A stretch of DNA of 7,542 nt from Anaerolineae bacterium (GTDB taxonomy: Bacteria > Chloroflexota > Anaerolineae > JACIWP01). The notes below the pieces were generated by a model. It was not told the origin of the DNA, made no database searches, and was given only the letters and a program-made list of their open reading frames with translations. Below are positions 1-4,949 of this stretch, in pieces. Each line of letters opens with the position of its first letter. Within the stretch, counting starts at the first letter, position 1. The DNA lies in contig JACIWP010000157.1 of assembly GCA_014360855.1 (NCBI GenBank), forward strand, positions 1-7,542. Direction: 5' to 3'. The translations under genes and the position numbers were made by a program.

Positions 1-1
1 C

Positions 2-451
2 GCGGACGCCCGCGCCGACGCCCTGGCAGACCTGGCGCCTCTCCTCCCGCCCGACCTCCGCACCCAGGCCCTCCAGGAGGCCCTGGCCGCCGCCCGCCAG
101 ATCGAGGACGAGGACGCCCGCGCCGACGCCCTGGCAGACCTGGCGCCTCTCCTCCCGCCCGACCTCCGCACCCAGGCCCTCCAGGAGACCCTGGCCGCCG
201 CCCGCCAGATCGAGGACGAGGACGACCGCGCCCGCGCCCTGGCAGACCTGGCATCCGGCCTGGCCGGCCTGCCGCGCGCCGAACTGTACGCCCTCTGGCG
301 CGAGACCCTGCGGGTATTGGCGGCGCGCCGGCGGCGTAGCCTGCTGAGCGACCTGGGCGCCCTGAAAGAGGTCATCCTGGCATTGGGTACGGAAAAAGCC
401 CTGGAGGAAACCGCCCGCGCCATCCTCGACGTGGGCCGCTGGTGGCCGTAA
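2..451 (+). CDS. C-terminal part of a tandem alpha-helical repeat protein (5' end outside window)
   Basis: The frame is open from the window edge to a TAA at 449-451 and gives 149 residues; the start lies upstream. Residues 2-73 are two almost identical 36-aa units (ARADALADLAPLLPPDLR, then TQALQEALAAARQIEDED). Each looks like a pair of amphipathic helices joined by a Pro-rich turn. A third, degenerate unit follows. The tail is a charged helical stretch with an RRRR run that ends in GRWWP. Solenoid repeats of this kind (HEAT-, ARM- or TPR-like) usually bind protein partners. From general knowledge, similar Ala/Leu/Arg-rich repeats form the C-terminal sensor part of large STAND-type NTPases in Chloroflexota and cyanobacteria, but no NTPase or catalytic motif lies inside the window. 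The gene is convergent with the minus-strand operon and separated from it by a palindrome-rich spacer. Codon use is very C-rich, as expected from the repeats. Function not recognised; the coding call itself is solid. Confidence 0.8.
   Translation, partial: ADARADALADLAPLLPPDLRTQALQEALAAARQIEDEDARADALADLAPLLPPDLRTQALQETLAAARQIEDEDDRARALADLASGLAGLPRAELYALWRETLRVLAARRRRSLLSDLGALKEVILALGTEKALEETARAILDVGRWWP
5..220 (+). repeat. Two tandem 108-bp coding repeats, 107/108 identical
   Basis: Unit 1 is 5-112 and unit 2 is 113-220. By direct comparison they differ only at g80 versus a188, which changes Ala to Thr. A third unit begins at 221, matches for about 30 bases and then diverges. The unit length is exactly 36 codons, so gain or loss of units keeps the frame. 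Near identity at the DNA level points to recent duplication or ongoing homogenisation. More units probably lie upstream of the window edge. Confidence 0.95.
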
Positions 452-457
452 CAGCAG

Positions 458-545
458 TTGACAGTCACCTCGGAGGTATCAGGTGACAGTCACCTTGAAG
501 GTGACTGTCACCTGCCTGTCACCTGGGGGATGGTGACTGCCCCCA
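458..545. repeat. Nested palindrome cluster in the convergent intergenic spacer
   Basis: The 101-bp spacer (452-552) contains a perfect hairpin: 480-495 pairs with 499-514, 16 bp around a 3-nt loop (tga). Each arm is itself an odd palindrome: GGTGAC-A-GTCACC at 482-494 and GGTGAC-T-GTCACC at 500-512. Partial copies flank it: GACAGTCACCT at 460-470 and CTGTCACCTG at 516-525, the latter an 11-bp-shifted copy of 505-514. A smaller stem, TGGGGG (524-529) with CCCCCA (540-545), follows. The cluster lies between the 3' ends of two convergent genes, so it could end or insulate both transcripts. Neither strand shows a U-tract after the stem, so it is not a standard intrinsic terminator. It may instead be a dispersed REP- or MITE-like element. 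Confidence 0.85.
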
Positions 546-552
546 CTGCATG

Positions 553-1071
553 TTACATATACACTACCTCGATCTCCTCCATCGGCTTGCGGCGGTTCTC
601 CCGCAGGCGCTTGGAGAAGATCAGCAGGTCATCCCCATCCTGATAGAAGTCGTGCACCACTGCCTCGACCTGATAGCCGCAGTGGGTGTATAGGGCACGC
701 GCTGGGGAAAAGAGCGGGGAGCTGGAGGTCTCAATCAGGACCTTGCGCCCCCCTTTGCCGGCGATCTCCTCCTCGGCCTCGTGCAGGAGCTGGCTCCCAA
801 TGCCCCGCTGATGCGCCTCCGGGGAGACCGCGATCCAGTACACATCGTACGTCCCTTCGGTCAACGAATGGGGGCCAAAGCAAATGTAGCCCAGAACCAC
901 ACTGCCCTCGCGGTACACGCGAAAGGAATAGCCACTGCGCTCCTCACCCTCGTTCAGGTACTGAGACCAGAGCTCCTGGACGCACTGGACCTCCCCGGCG
1001 GTAAAGACGCCGGCCTGCTGGGTGATGCGTAATATACTTGGACCGTCGACATCTGTCGCTGGCTCGACCAT
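553..1071 (-). CDS. GNAT-family N-acetyltransferase (last gene of the kamA operon)
   Basis: A 172-residue predicted cytosolic acetyltransferase. GNAT enzymes transfer an acetyl group from acetyl-CoA to an amine. The acetyl-CoA pyrophosphate-binding motif A is clear: VYWIAVSPEAHQRGIGSQLL at residues 77-96, with the Q/R-x-x-G-x-G signature at Q88-R-G-I-G92. An N-terminal helix resembling other family members (ILRITQQAGVFTAGEV) and a C-terminal strand (DLLIFSKRL) complete the fold. The ATG at 1071 is chosen because an AGAGAGG lies 7 nt upstream. A TTG at 1101 would add ten residues. The first 128 nt overlap the 3' end of the upstream ATP-grasp gene in another frame. Next to a lysine-2,3-aminomutase-type enzyme, the obvious parallel is AblB, the GNAT that acetylates beta-lysine to the osmolyte N-epsilon-acetyl-beta-lysine. 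With two ligases between them the real substrate may be a conjugate. The GNAT call is firm; the substrate is inference. Confidence 0.88.
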   Translation of the reverse strand: MVEPATDVDGPSILRITQQAGVFTAGEVQCVQELWSQYLNEGEERSGYSFRVYREGSVVLGYICFGPHSLTEGTYDVYWIAVSPEAHQRGIGSQLLHEAEEEIAGKGGRKVLIETSSSPLFSPARALYTHCGYQVEAVVHDFYQDGDDLLIFSKRLRENRRKPMEEIEVVYM

Positions 1072-2101
1072 ACAAGTGCCTCTCTTGCAGGGCAATATCA
1101 ACGATATGTTCCACCATATCGGCGTAGGACATACCGGCCTGGGCGGCGGCGCGGAAGAAGCCGGCGTCCGGCGCGATATCCGGATTGCAGTTCACCTCAA
1201 TCACATAGGGCATGCCCTCTGGCGAAACCCGCATATCCACCCGGGCATATCCCTGACAGCCGATGATCTCCCACACGGCCACGGCGATGGAGGAGATGGC
1301 ACTGCGCAGTTCATCGTCCAGGGAGGAGCAGAAGACCGCCGGCGTGTGCTGATACTCGAACGAGCCCTCCTCCCACTTGGCGGCATAGGAGACGATGCGC
1401 TGGCACGGGTCGGCGAAGGCGCTGAAATCGATCTCCGCCAGGGGGAGGAGCTGGGGCGGCTCGCCCCACAGGGCCACATTGAACTCCCGGCCGGCGATGA
1501 AGGCCTCCACCAGCGCCGCCTGGCGATAGGTCTCGCGGATGTAGGCCACGCGCCGGCGCACCTCCGCCAGGGAATGGGCCACGGCAGGATATTCCACCCC
1601 CACACTGCCGTCCTCCGCCACCGGCTTGACGATGACGGGATAGCCCAACCCCAGATCGGCATCGTCCTGCAGTTCGTCCTCGTGCTGGAAGATGCGCCAG
1701 GGAGGGGTCGGTATCCCGTGCTGGGCCAGGAGGGCTTTGGTGCGCCCTTTATGGGTGGTCAGGGCCAGGGTATCGCCGCGCGCGCCGGTGAAGCAGTAGC
1801 CCATGGCCTCCAGCGCCCAGGCAACGCGCGCTTCTTCAAAAAGCCGGCCTTCCCCTCCATCCACCAGGTTGAAGACGGCCCACTCGGTGGGCGGATACCA
1901 GTGCGCCAGTTCCTCGACCTCGCCGCGCAGTGGCACAATGGTCGCCGTATAACCCTTGGCCCGCAGGGCTTCCTCCACTGCCAGCGCACAGCCCACCATA
2001 CTGTGCTCGGCCAACAGGTCGCGGGGTTCCCCCTTGACCAGCCGCTGGCTGTCGCGGAAGAGCACCACGACGCCGGCGATCTCCCGAGCCACTTCTGCCA
2101 T
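944..2101 (-). CDS. Diverged D-Ala-D-Ala-ligase-like ATP-grasp enzyme (second of the pair)
   Basis: A 385-residue ATP-grasp protein, expected to activate a carboxylate as an acyl phosphate and join it to an amine. Visible elements are: N-terminal domain to about residue 115; ATP-binding PVIVKP with K159; glycine loop EDGSVGV at 163-169; ALVEAFIAGREFNV with E199 and E206; and Mg/ATP ligands R287, D289, E302 and N304 (ARVDM, IEVNCNP). Compared by eye with E. coli DdlB, the loop serine of EGSSVGM becomes Gly165, the catalytic-triad Tyr216 appears as Trp243 next to a kept Lys242, and NTSPG becomes NCNPD. It is therefore unlikely to be a D-Ala-D-Ala ligase. The start is well supported: AGGAGG lies 5 nt before the ATG. 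It begins 31 nt after the preceding ligase gene. The ATP-grasp fold ends near residue 338; residues 345-385 are an Arg-rich tail that overlaps the GNAT gene. Substrate unknown. Confidence 0.87.
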   Translation of the reverse strand: MAEVAREIAGVVVLFRDSQRLVKGEPRDLLAEHSMVGCALAVEEALRAKGYTATIVPLRGEVEELAHWYPPTEWAVFNLVDGGEGRLFEEARVAWALEAMGYCFTGARGDTLALTTHKGRTKALLAQHGIPTPPWRIFQHEDELQDDADLGLGYPVIVKPVAEDGSVGVEYPAVAHSLAEVRRRVAYIRETYRQAALVEAFIAGREFNVALWGEPPQLLPLAEIDFSAFADPCQRIVSYAAKWEEGSFEYQHTPAVFCSSLDDELRSAISSIAVAVWEIIGCQGYARVDMRVSPEGMPYVIEVNCNPDIAPDAGFFRAAAQAGMSYADMVEHIVDIALQERHLYGRASDRCRRSKYITHHPAGRRLYRRGGPVRPGALVSVPERG

Positions 2102-2132
2102 TTCCCCCTCCTATTCCTTTGTCAGTGCGCGC

Positions 2133-3245
2133 TCAACCAGGCTTGCCCTTGGCCACGGAGCTGTCGCTGGGCAGCCGGCCGGCGGAAGGATGCCCCACCG
2201 CAAAGGCCATGCCGTAGCGTTCCAGCGCCAGGTTCAGTATCTCGTTAATCAACGTGGTATAGTCCACCCCGCCGGCGCGCGCCGCAATGACGATGTCACT
2301 GTACGTCGGGTTCAGGCCGGGCAGGGTGTTGATCTCCATCAGCATGGGCCGGCCGGCGGCGTCCAGCCGGAAATCCACCCGCGCCACATCCAGGCCGCCC
2401 AGCACTTCAAACGCCTGGACGGCCAGCCTCTGCAGTTGCTCCGCCAGCGCGGCATCAATGGGCGCCGGGCAGAGGTAGTTCAGGTCCAGCGCCTTATCGG
2501 TCTTCAGGTAACTGCTGTAGGGCGTGCCGGCCTCGGACACAGGGCTGACGTCGATCTCCAGTACCGGGAAGACGTGGAAGCCCTCCGCGTCGTAGAAGCC
2601 GGGCCGGCGGCGTTCGCCGCCGCGCAGACGGTTCCCCACCAGCCCGACGGTGAACTCCCGCCCCGGCAGATAGGCCTCCACCAGCGCCGGCTGGCGGTAG
2701 CGCGCGATCAGCCAGCGCACCCGCTCGTACAGGGCCGGCCGGTCCCGCACCACCGACCCCTCGTCAATGCCCATGCCGGAACCCTCCTGCACCGGCTTGA
2801 CGAAGAGGGGAAACTCCAGCTCCGGCGCCAGCGGCTCATCCCCGCGGGCAAAGACCTGGAACGGTGCGGTGGGCAGGCCGGCGTCCCGCCAGACCCGCTT
2901 GGCCGCCGCCTTGTTCAAGGAAAGGGCGTGCGCCAGGACCTTGGAGCCGGTGTACGGGATGGCGAGCATTTCGAGGATGGCCGGCACGTGCGACTCGCGC
3001 GCATCGCCCCGCAGGCCCTCGGCGATGTTGAAGCAAATGTCCGGCCTGGCGGCGCGCAAGGCATCCCACAGGGATTCGTCCGCCTCCAGCAAGGTGATCC
3101 GATGCCCGCCGGCCTCCAGCGCCTCTTTGATGGCGTTGACCGTGACCTCGGTGTCATACTCCGCCAGCGCGTCCGGCGGAGTATCGGGGCTTACCTGGAC
3201 GTGATGTTTCAGATTGAAGACCAACCCGACATGCAAGGGTTCCAT
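2133..3245 (-). CDS. D-Ala-D-Ala-ligase-like ATP-grasp enzyme (first of the pair)
   Basis: A 370-residue Ddl-type ATP-grasp ligase; E. coli DdlB is about 306. It shows the family order: N-terminal VGLVFNLK and EYDTEVTVNAI (E33 may match the DdlB Glu15), FNIAEGLRGDARESHVPAI, IPYTGS at 96-101, LSLNK, FPLFVKP with K150, loop EGSGMGI at 154-160 (S156 aligns with DdlB Ser150), ALVEAYLPGREFTV with E190 and E197, SSYLKTD (Y246 in the Tyr216 position), and R289, D291, E304, N306 in ARVDF and MEINTLPG. The chemistry is ATP-dependent peptide-bond formation via an acyl phosphate. It starts 9 nt after kamA, with AAGGA inside the kamA end and a 12-nt spacing, so translation is probably coupled. A 25-residue tail after the last helix is not part of the standard fold. 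It is nearer to real Ddl than its neighbour, but its place after an aminomutase gene argues for a pathway ligase rather than the cell-wall enzyme. A housekeeping Ddl role cannot be excluded. Confidence 0.88.
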   Translation of the reverse strand: MEPLHVGLVFNLKHHVQVSPDTPPDALAEYDTEVTVNAIKEALEAGGHRITLLEADESLWDALRAARPDICFNIAEGLRGDARESHVPAILEMLAIPYTGSKVLAHALSLNKAAAKRVWRDAGLPTAPFQVFARGDEPLAPELEFPLFVKPVQEGSGMGIDEGSVVRDRPALYERVRWLIARYRQPALVEAYLPGREFTVGLVGNRLRGGERRRPGFYDAEGFHVFPVLEIDVSPVSEAGTPYSSYLKTDKALDLNYLCPAPIDAALAEQLQRLAVQAFEVLGGLDVARVDFRLDAAGRPMLMEINTLPGLNPTYSDIVIAARAGGVDYTTLINEILNLALERYGMAFAVGHPSAGRLPSDSSVAKGKPG

Positions 3246-3254
3246 CGGACCGGT

Positions 3255-4610
3255 TTATCCTTGCTCCAGCACGTGCGGTGCGGAGACGCTGATGGAATGG
3301 GCCGGCATCTCGGTTCGCGTGGGGCGCTGATGCGCTTCCCGCCAGCCGGCCGGCTCGATACTGCGCGCCTCGCCGGCCAGCAGGCCCCGCACGCCGGCCT
3401 GCGCTCCCTCTTCCCGCCGGGCCTGGCAGTACGGACAGGTGGACGGGTCATGGGAGACGTAGTGGCTCGGCTGTTCGTAGGAACAGATGAAGCCCTCGTA
3501 ATTGCGCACCACCACCCGCTTCTCCGACATGCTCAACAGGTAGTTGGGCAGGATGGGCACCTTGCCGCCGCCGCCCGGCGCATCAATGACGAAGGTCGGG
3601 ATGGCATAGCCGGAGGTGTGGCCGCGCAGGGCCTCCATGATCTCGATGCCCTTCTGCACCGGCGTGCGGAAGCGCTCCGTCCCCCGCACCATGTCGCACT
3701 GATAGAGATAGTACGGGCGCACGCGGTTGCGCACCAGGCGGTGTACCAAGGCGGTGATGACGTTGGGGCAGTCGTTGATGCCGGCCAGCAGGACGGTCTG
3801 GCTTCCCAGCGGGATGCCGGCATCCGCCAGCCGCGCCAGCGCCCGCTCCACCGCCGGCGTGATCTCCTTCGGATGATTGAAATGGATGTTCATCCACAGC
3901 GGATGATAGGCGCGCAGTATCTGCACCAGCTCATCGGTCACGCGCTGGGGCAGGAACACCGGCACGCGCGTCCCGATGCGGATCACCTCCACATGCGGGA
4001 TGGCCCGCAGTCGCGACAGCAGATACTGCAGGACCCGCGGCGCCAACAGAAGCGGATCTCCACCGGAGAGCAGGACATCGCGCACCTGCGGGTGCGCGGC
4101 AATATATGCTAACTGCTGTTCATAGACCCGGAAGCCCATCTGCGCATGGGAATCACCCACCAGCCGGCTGCGGGTGCAGAAGCGGCAGTAGCTGGCGCAC
4201 TGGGTGGTCACCAGCATCAGCACCCGATCCGGATAGCGGTGCACCAGCCCCGGCACCGGCGAATGGGCATCCTCCGCCAGGGAATCCTCATACTCCCATT
4301 CCGCCGGCGTGAGCTCCGCCGTCGTCGGGATCACCTGCCGGCGAATGGGACAGTTCGGATCGTTCGGGTCCATCAGACTGGCGAAATAGGGGGTAACAGC
4401 GACGCGAAAATGCCCGGGTGCCGCCAGAGCTTCTCTCTCTTCGTCGGTCAGGCGAACAACCCGAGCAAAATCCTCAACGGTGCGCAGGCGGTGGCTTAAC
4501 TGCCAGCGCCAATCGTTCCACAGTTCAGCAGGAATATGGCTCCATGCACCAGGAGGCTCCTCAGCACTACCGGGAGGCTCTTCCAGTTCTTGAGTTTCCA
4601 TCAGTTCCAT
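3255..4610 (-). CDS. kamA: KamA-family radical SAM aminomutase, lysine 2,3-aminomutase type
   Basis: A 451-residue enzyme of the lysine 2,3-aminomutase family, which uses S-adenosylmethionine, a [4Fe-4S] cluster and PLP to turn L-lysine into L-beta-lysine. The N-terminal WNDWRWQLSHRLRTVEDF is typical. The radical SAM motif is C138-A-S-Y-C142-R-F-C145. R147 matches the carboxylate-binding Arg134 of the Clostridium subterminale enzyme. YQCD (D306) and VID (D343), 37 residues apart, match Asp293 and Asp330, which bind the lysine epsilon-amine. K350 in DAPGGGGK is the PLP lysine. C281, C392 and C395 match three of the four zinc ligands; the fourth position seems to be Ser390. Length and C-terminal GLLAGEARSIEP are as expected. 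The ATG at 4610 is chosen because AAGGAGG (4626-4632) lies upstream; its 15-nt spacing is long, and ATGs at 4625 and 4601 are alternatives. It is the first gene of the operon. The retained aspartates favour lysine over glutamate as substrate. Confidence 0.93.
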   Translation of the reverse strand: MELMETQELEEPPGSAEEPPGAWSHIPAELWNDWRWQLSHRLRTVEDFARVVRLTDEEREALAAPGHFRVAVTPYFASLMDPNDPNCPIRRQVIPTTAELTPAEWEYEDSLAEDAHSPVPGLVHRYPDRVLMLVTTQCASYCRFCTRSRLVGDSHAQMGFRVYEQQLAYIAAHPQVRDVLLSGGDPLLLAPRVLQYLLSRLRAIPHVEVIRIGTRVPVFLPQRVTDELVQILRAYHPLWMNIHFNHPKEITPAVERALARLADAGIPLGSQTVLLAGINDCPNVITALVHRLVRNRVRPYYLYQCDMVRGTERFRTPVQKGIEIMEALRGHTSGYAIPTFVIDAPGGGGKVPILPNYLLSMSEKRVVVRNYEGFICSYEQPSHYVSHDPSTCPYCQARREEGAQAGVRGLLAGEARSIEPAGWREAHQRPTRTEMPAHSISVSAPHVLEQG

Positions 4611-4625
4611 AGGGGGTGTTCTCAT

Positions 4626-4632
4626 CCTCCTT
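4626..4632 (-). promoter_or_regulatory. Ribosome binding site of kamA
   Basis: On the minus strand this reads AAGGAGG, a full Shine-Dalgarno match. It directly abuts an in-frame ATG at 4625, which is too close to be used with it, and lies 15 nt before the ATG at 4610 chosen here. It also sits inside the longer open frame that could start at 4676, which argues against that upstream start. Confidence 0.7.
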
Positions 4633-4634
4633 TT

Positions 4635-4665
4635 CGAGAATTGACCGCCGCCGAAGCGGTTCTCG
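4635..4665 (-). promoter_or_regulatory. Leader hairpin with UUCG loop just upstream of the kamA ribosome binding site
   Basis: In the minus-strand transcript CGAGAA (4665-4660) pairs with UUCUCG (4640-4635). Inside, CCGC-UUCG-GCGG (4659-4648) forms a 4-bp stem closed by the very stable C(UUCG)G tetraloop, leaving 7 nt unpaired on one side. A competing inner pairing, ACCGC with GCGGT (4660-4656 with 4648-4644), is possible. The hairpin ends two bases before the Shine-Dalgarno sequence. It could stabilise the message or affect ribosome access. It has no U-tract, so it is not a terminator. Confidence 0.5.
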
Positions 4666-4690
4666 TGATAAAACACCTTCCAGCGCAGAG

Positions 4691-4719
4691 GTTATACATC
4701 AAAGCCCTAGAATAATCAA
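4691..4719 (-). promoter_or_regulatory. Sigma-70-type promoter of the kamA operon
   Basis: On the minus strand, TTGATT (4719-4714) and TATAAC (4696-4691) are separated by 17 bp. They match the TTGACA and TATAAT consensus at 4 and 5 of 6 positions. Transcription would begin near 4684, giving a leader of roughly 74 nt that contains the UUCG hairpin and the ribosome binding site. This is the only good promoter-like pair seen before the operon, and the four genes downstream are closely packed, so it probably drives all of them. Confidence 0.55.
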
Positions 4720-4729
4720 AATCCCCTTG

Positions 4730-4774
4730 GGCAAAATACCATTTTTGCCGGCATTTGCCGGCATCGTGCCGGCA
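4730..4774. promoter_or_regulatory. Putative shared operator: inverted repeat plus three phased TGCCGGCA palindromes
   Basis: GGCAAAA (4730-4736) and TTTTGCC (4743-4749) form a 7-bp inverted repeat around TACCAT. Three perfect copies of the palindrome TGCCGGCA follow at 4746-4753, 4756-4763 and 4767-4774. The four symmetry centres lie at about 4739.5, 4749.5, 4759.5 and 4770.5, 10 to 11 bp apart, so all face the same side of the helix. The array lies between the -35 boxes of the divergent kamA and carA promoters. This suggests cooperative binding of a regulator acting on one or both. The core GCCGGC is common in this genome, which weakens the case; no known regulator is recognised. Confidence 0.4.
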
Positions 4775-4790
4775 TGCTGACCATTGACAT

Positions 4791-4818
4791 TTGACACCCC
4801 CGCCCATTTTCATATAAT
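4791..4818 (+). promoter_or_regulatory. Strong sigma-70-type promoter of carAB
   Basis: Perfect TTGACA (4791-4796) and perfect TATAAT (4813-4818) are separated by 16 bp, one short of the usual 17. A second TTGACA lies 7 bp further upstream at 4784-4789. A start near 4826 gives a leader of about 124 nt before carA. It is the best promoter match in the window. Confidence 0.8.
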
Positions 4819-4825
4819 TGTCCGT

Positions 4826-4949
4826 ACAAATGACAGGCTTCCCCGGCAGAGCCGCCACAGAAAGCATCCAGCCTGACCAATCGAAAATCTTTATCGGCCG
4901 CCGGCCTGCGCCGGCAGACCTATCCCCGCGCGCCTGGAGGGATGCATAC
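4826..4949 (+). promoter_or_regulatory. carA leader, ~124 nt
   Basis: This is the stretch between the predicted start of transcription and the carA ATG. It holds a short GC hairpin, GCCGGC (4900-4905) with GCCGGC (4910-4915) around CTGC, and the carA ribosome binding site GGAGGG (4936-4941). The frame stays open upstream and in phase with carA, including an ATG at 4830, but the peptide has no likeness to CarA and the strong ribosome binding site favours 4950. No clear terminator or PyrR-type binding loop was seen. Together with 4611-4825 it makes up the 339-bp gene-free control region. Confidence 0.4.

Noticed and set aside
5..220. CRISPR array
   Set aside because: The repeats are 108 bp, directly adjacent without spacers, and lie in phase within an open reading frame, so they are coding repeats.
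480..514. Classic Rho-independent terminator
   Set aside because: The stem is strong, but no run of T follows it on either strand. It may still affect transcript ends.
458..643. Small open frame starting in the palindrome cluster
   Set aside because: Its start codons fall inside the repeat, and its 3' part is antisense to the acetyltransferase gene.
1022..2248. A 408-codon plus-strand open frame opposite the second ATP-grasp gene
   Set aside because: The minus-strand frame carries the complete set of ATP-grasp residues and a good ribosome binding site. The plus-strand product resembles no protein.
1956..4112. A 718-codon open frame on the plus strand opposite the ligases and kamA
   Set aside because: It lies entirely antisense to three genes with clear family motifs. 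Its translation is rich in His, Arg, Gln and Gly with no recognisable domain, as expected from the reverse of GC-rich codons.
3255..4610. EpmB-type (EF-P) lysine aminomutase
   Set aside because: The protein is long (451 residues) with a zinc-type Cys region and C-terminal extension like full lysine 2,3-aminomutase, and no EpmA-like lysyl ligase gene is nearby. A broader family tree would be needed for certainty.
4611..4676. kamA start at 4676, adding 22 residues
   Set aside because: That extension contains the kamA Shine-Dalgarno sequence and the leader hairpin, and has no likeness to the family N-terminus.
4818..4949. carA start at 4818 or 4830, adding 40-44 residues
   Set aside because: The start at 4818 overlaps the -10 box, the extra residues do not resemble CarA, and a good ribosome binding site sits 8 nt before the ATG at 4950.
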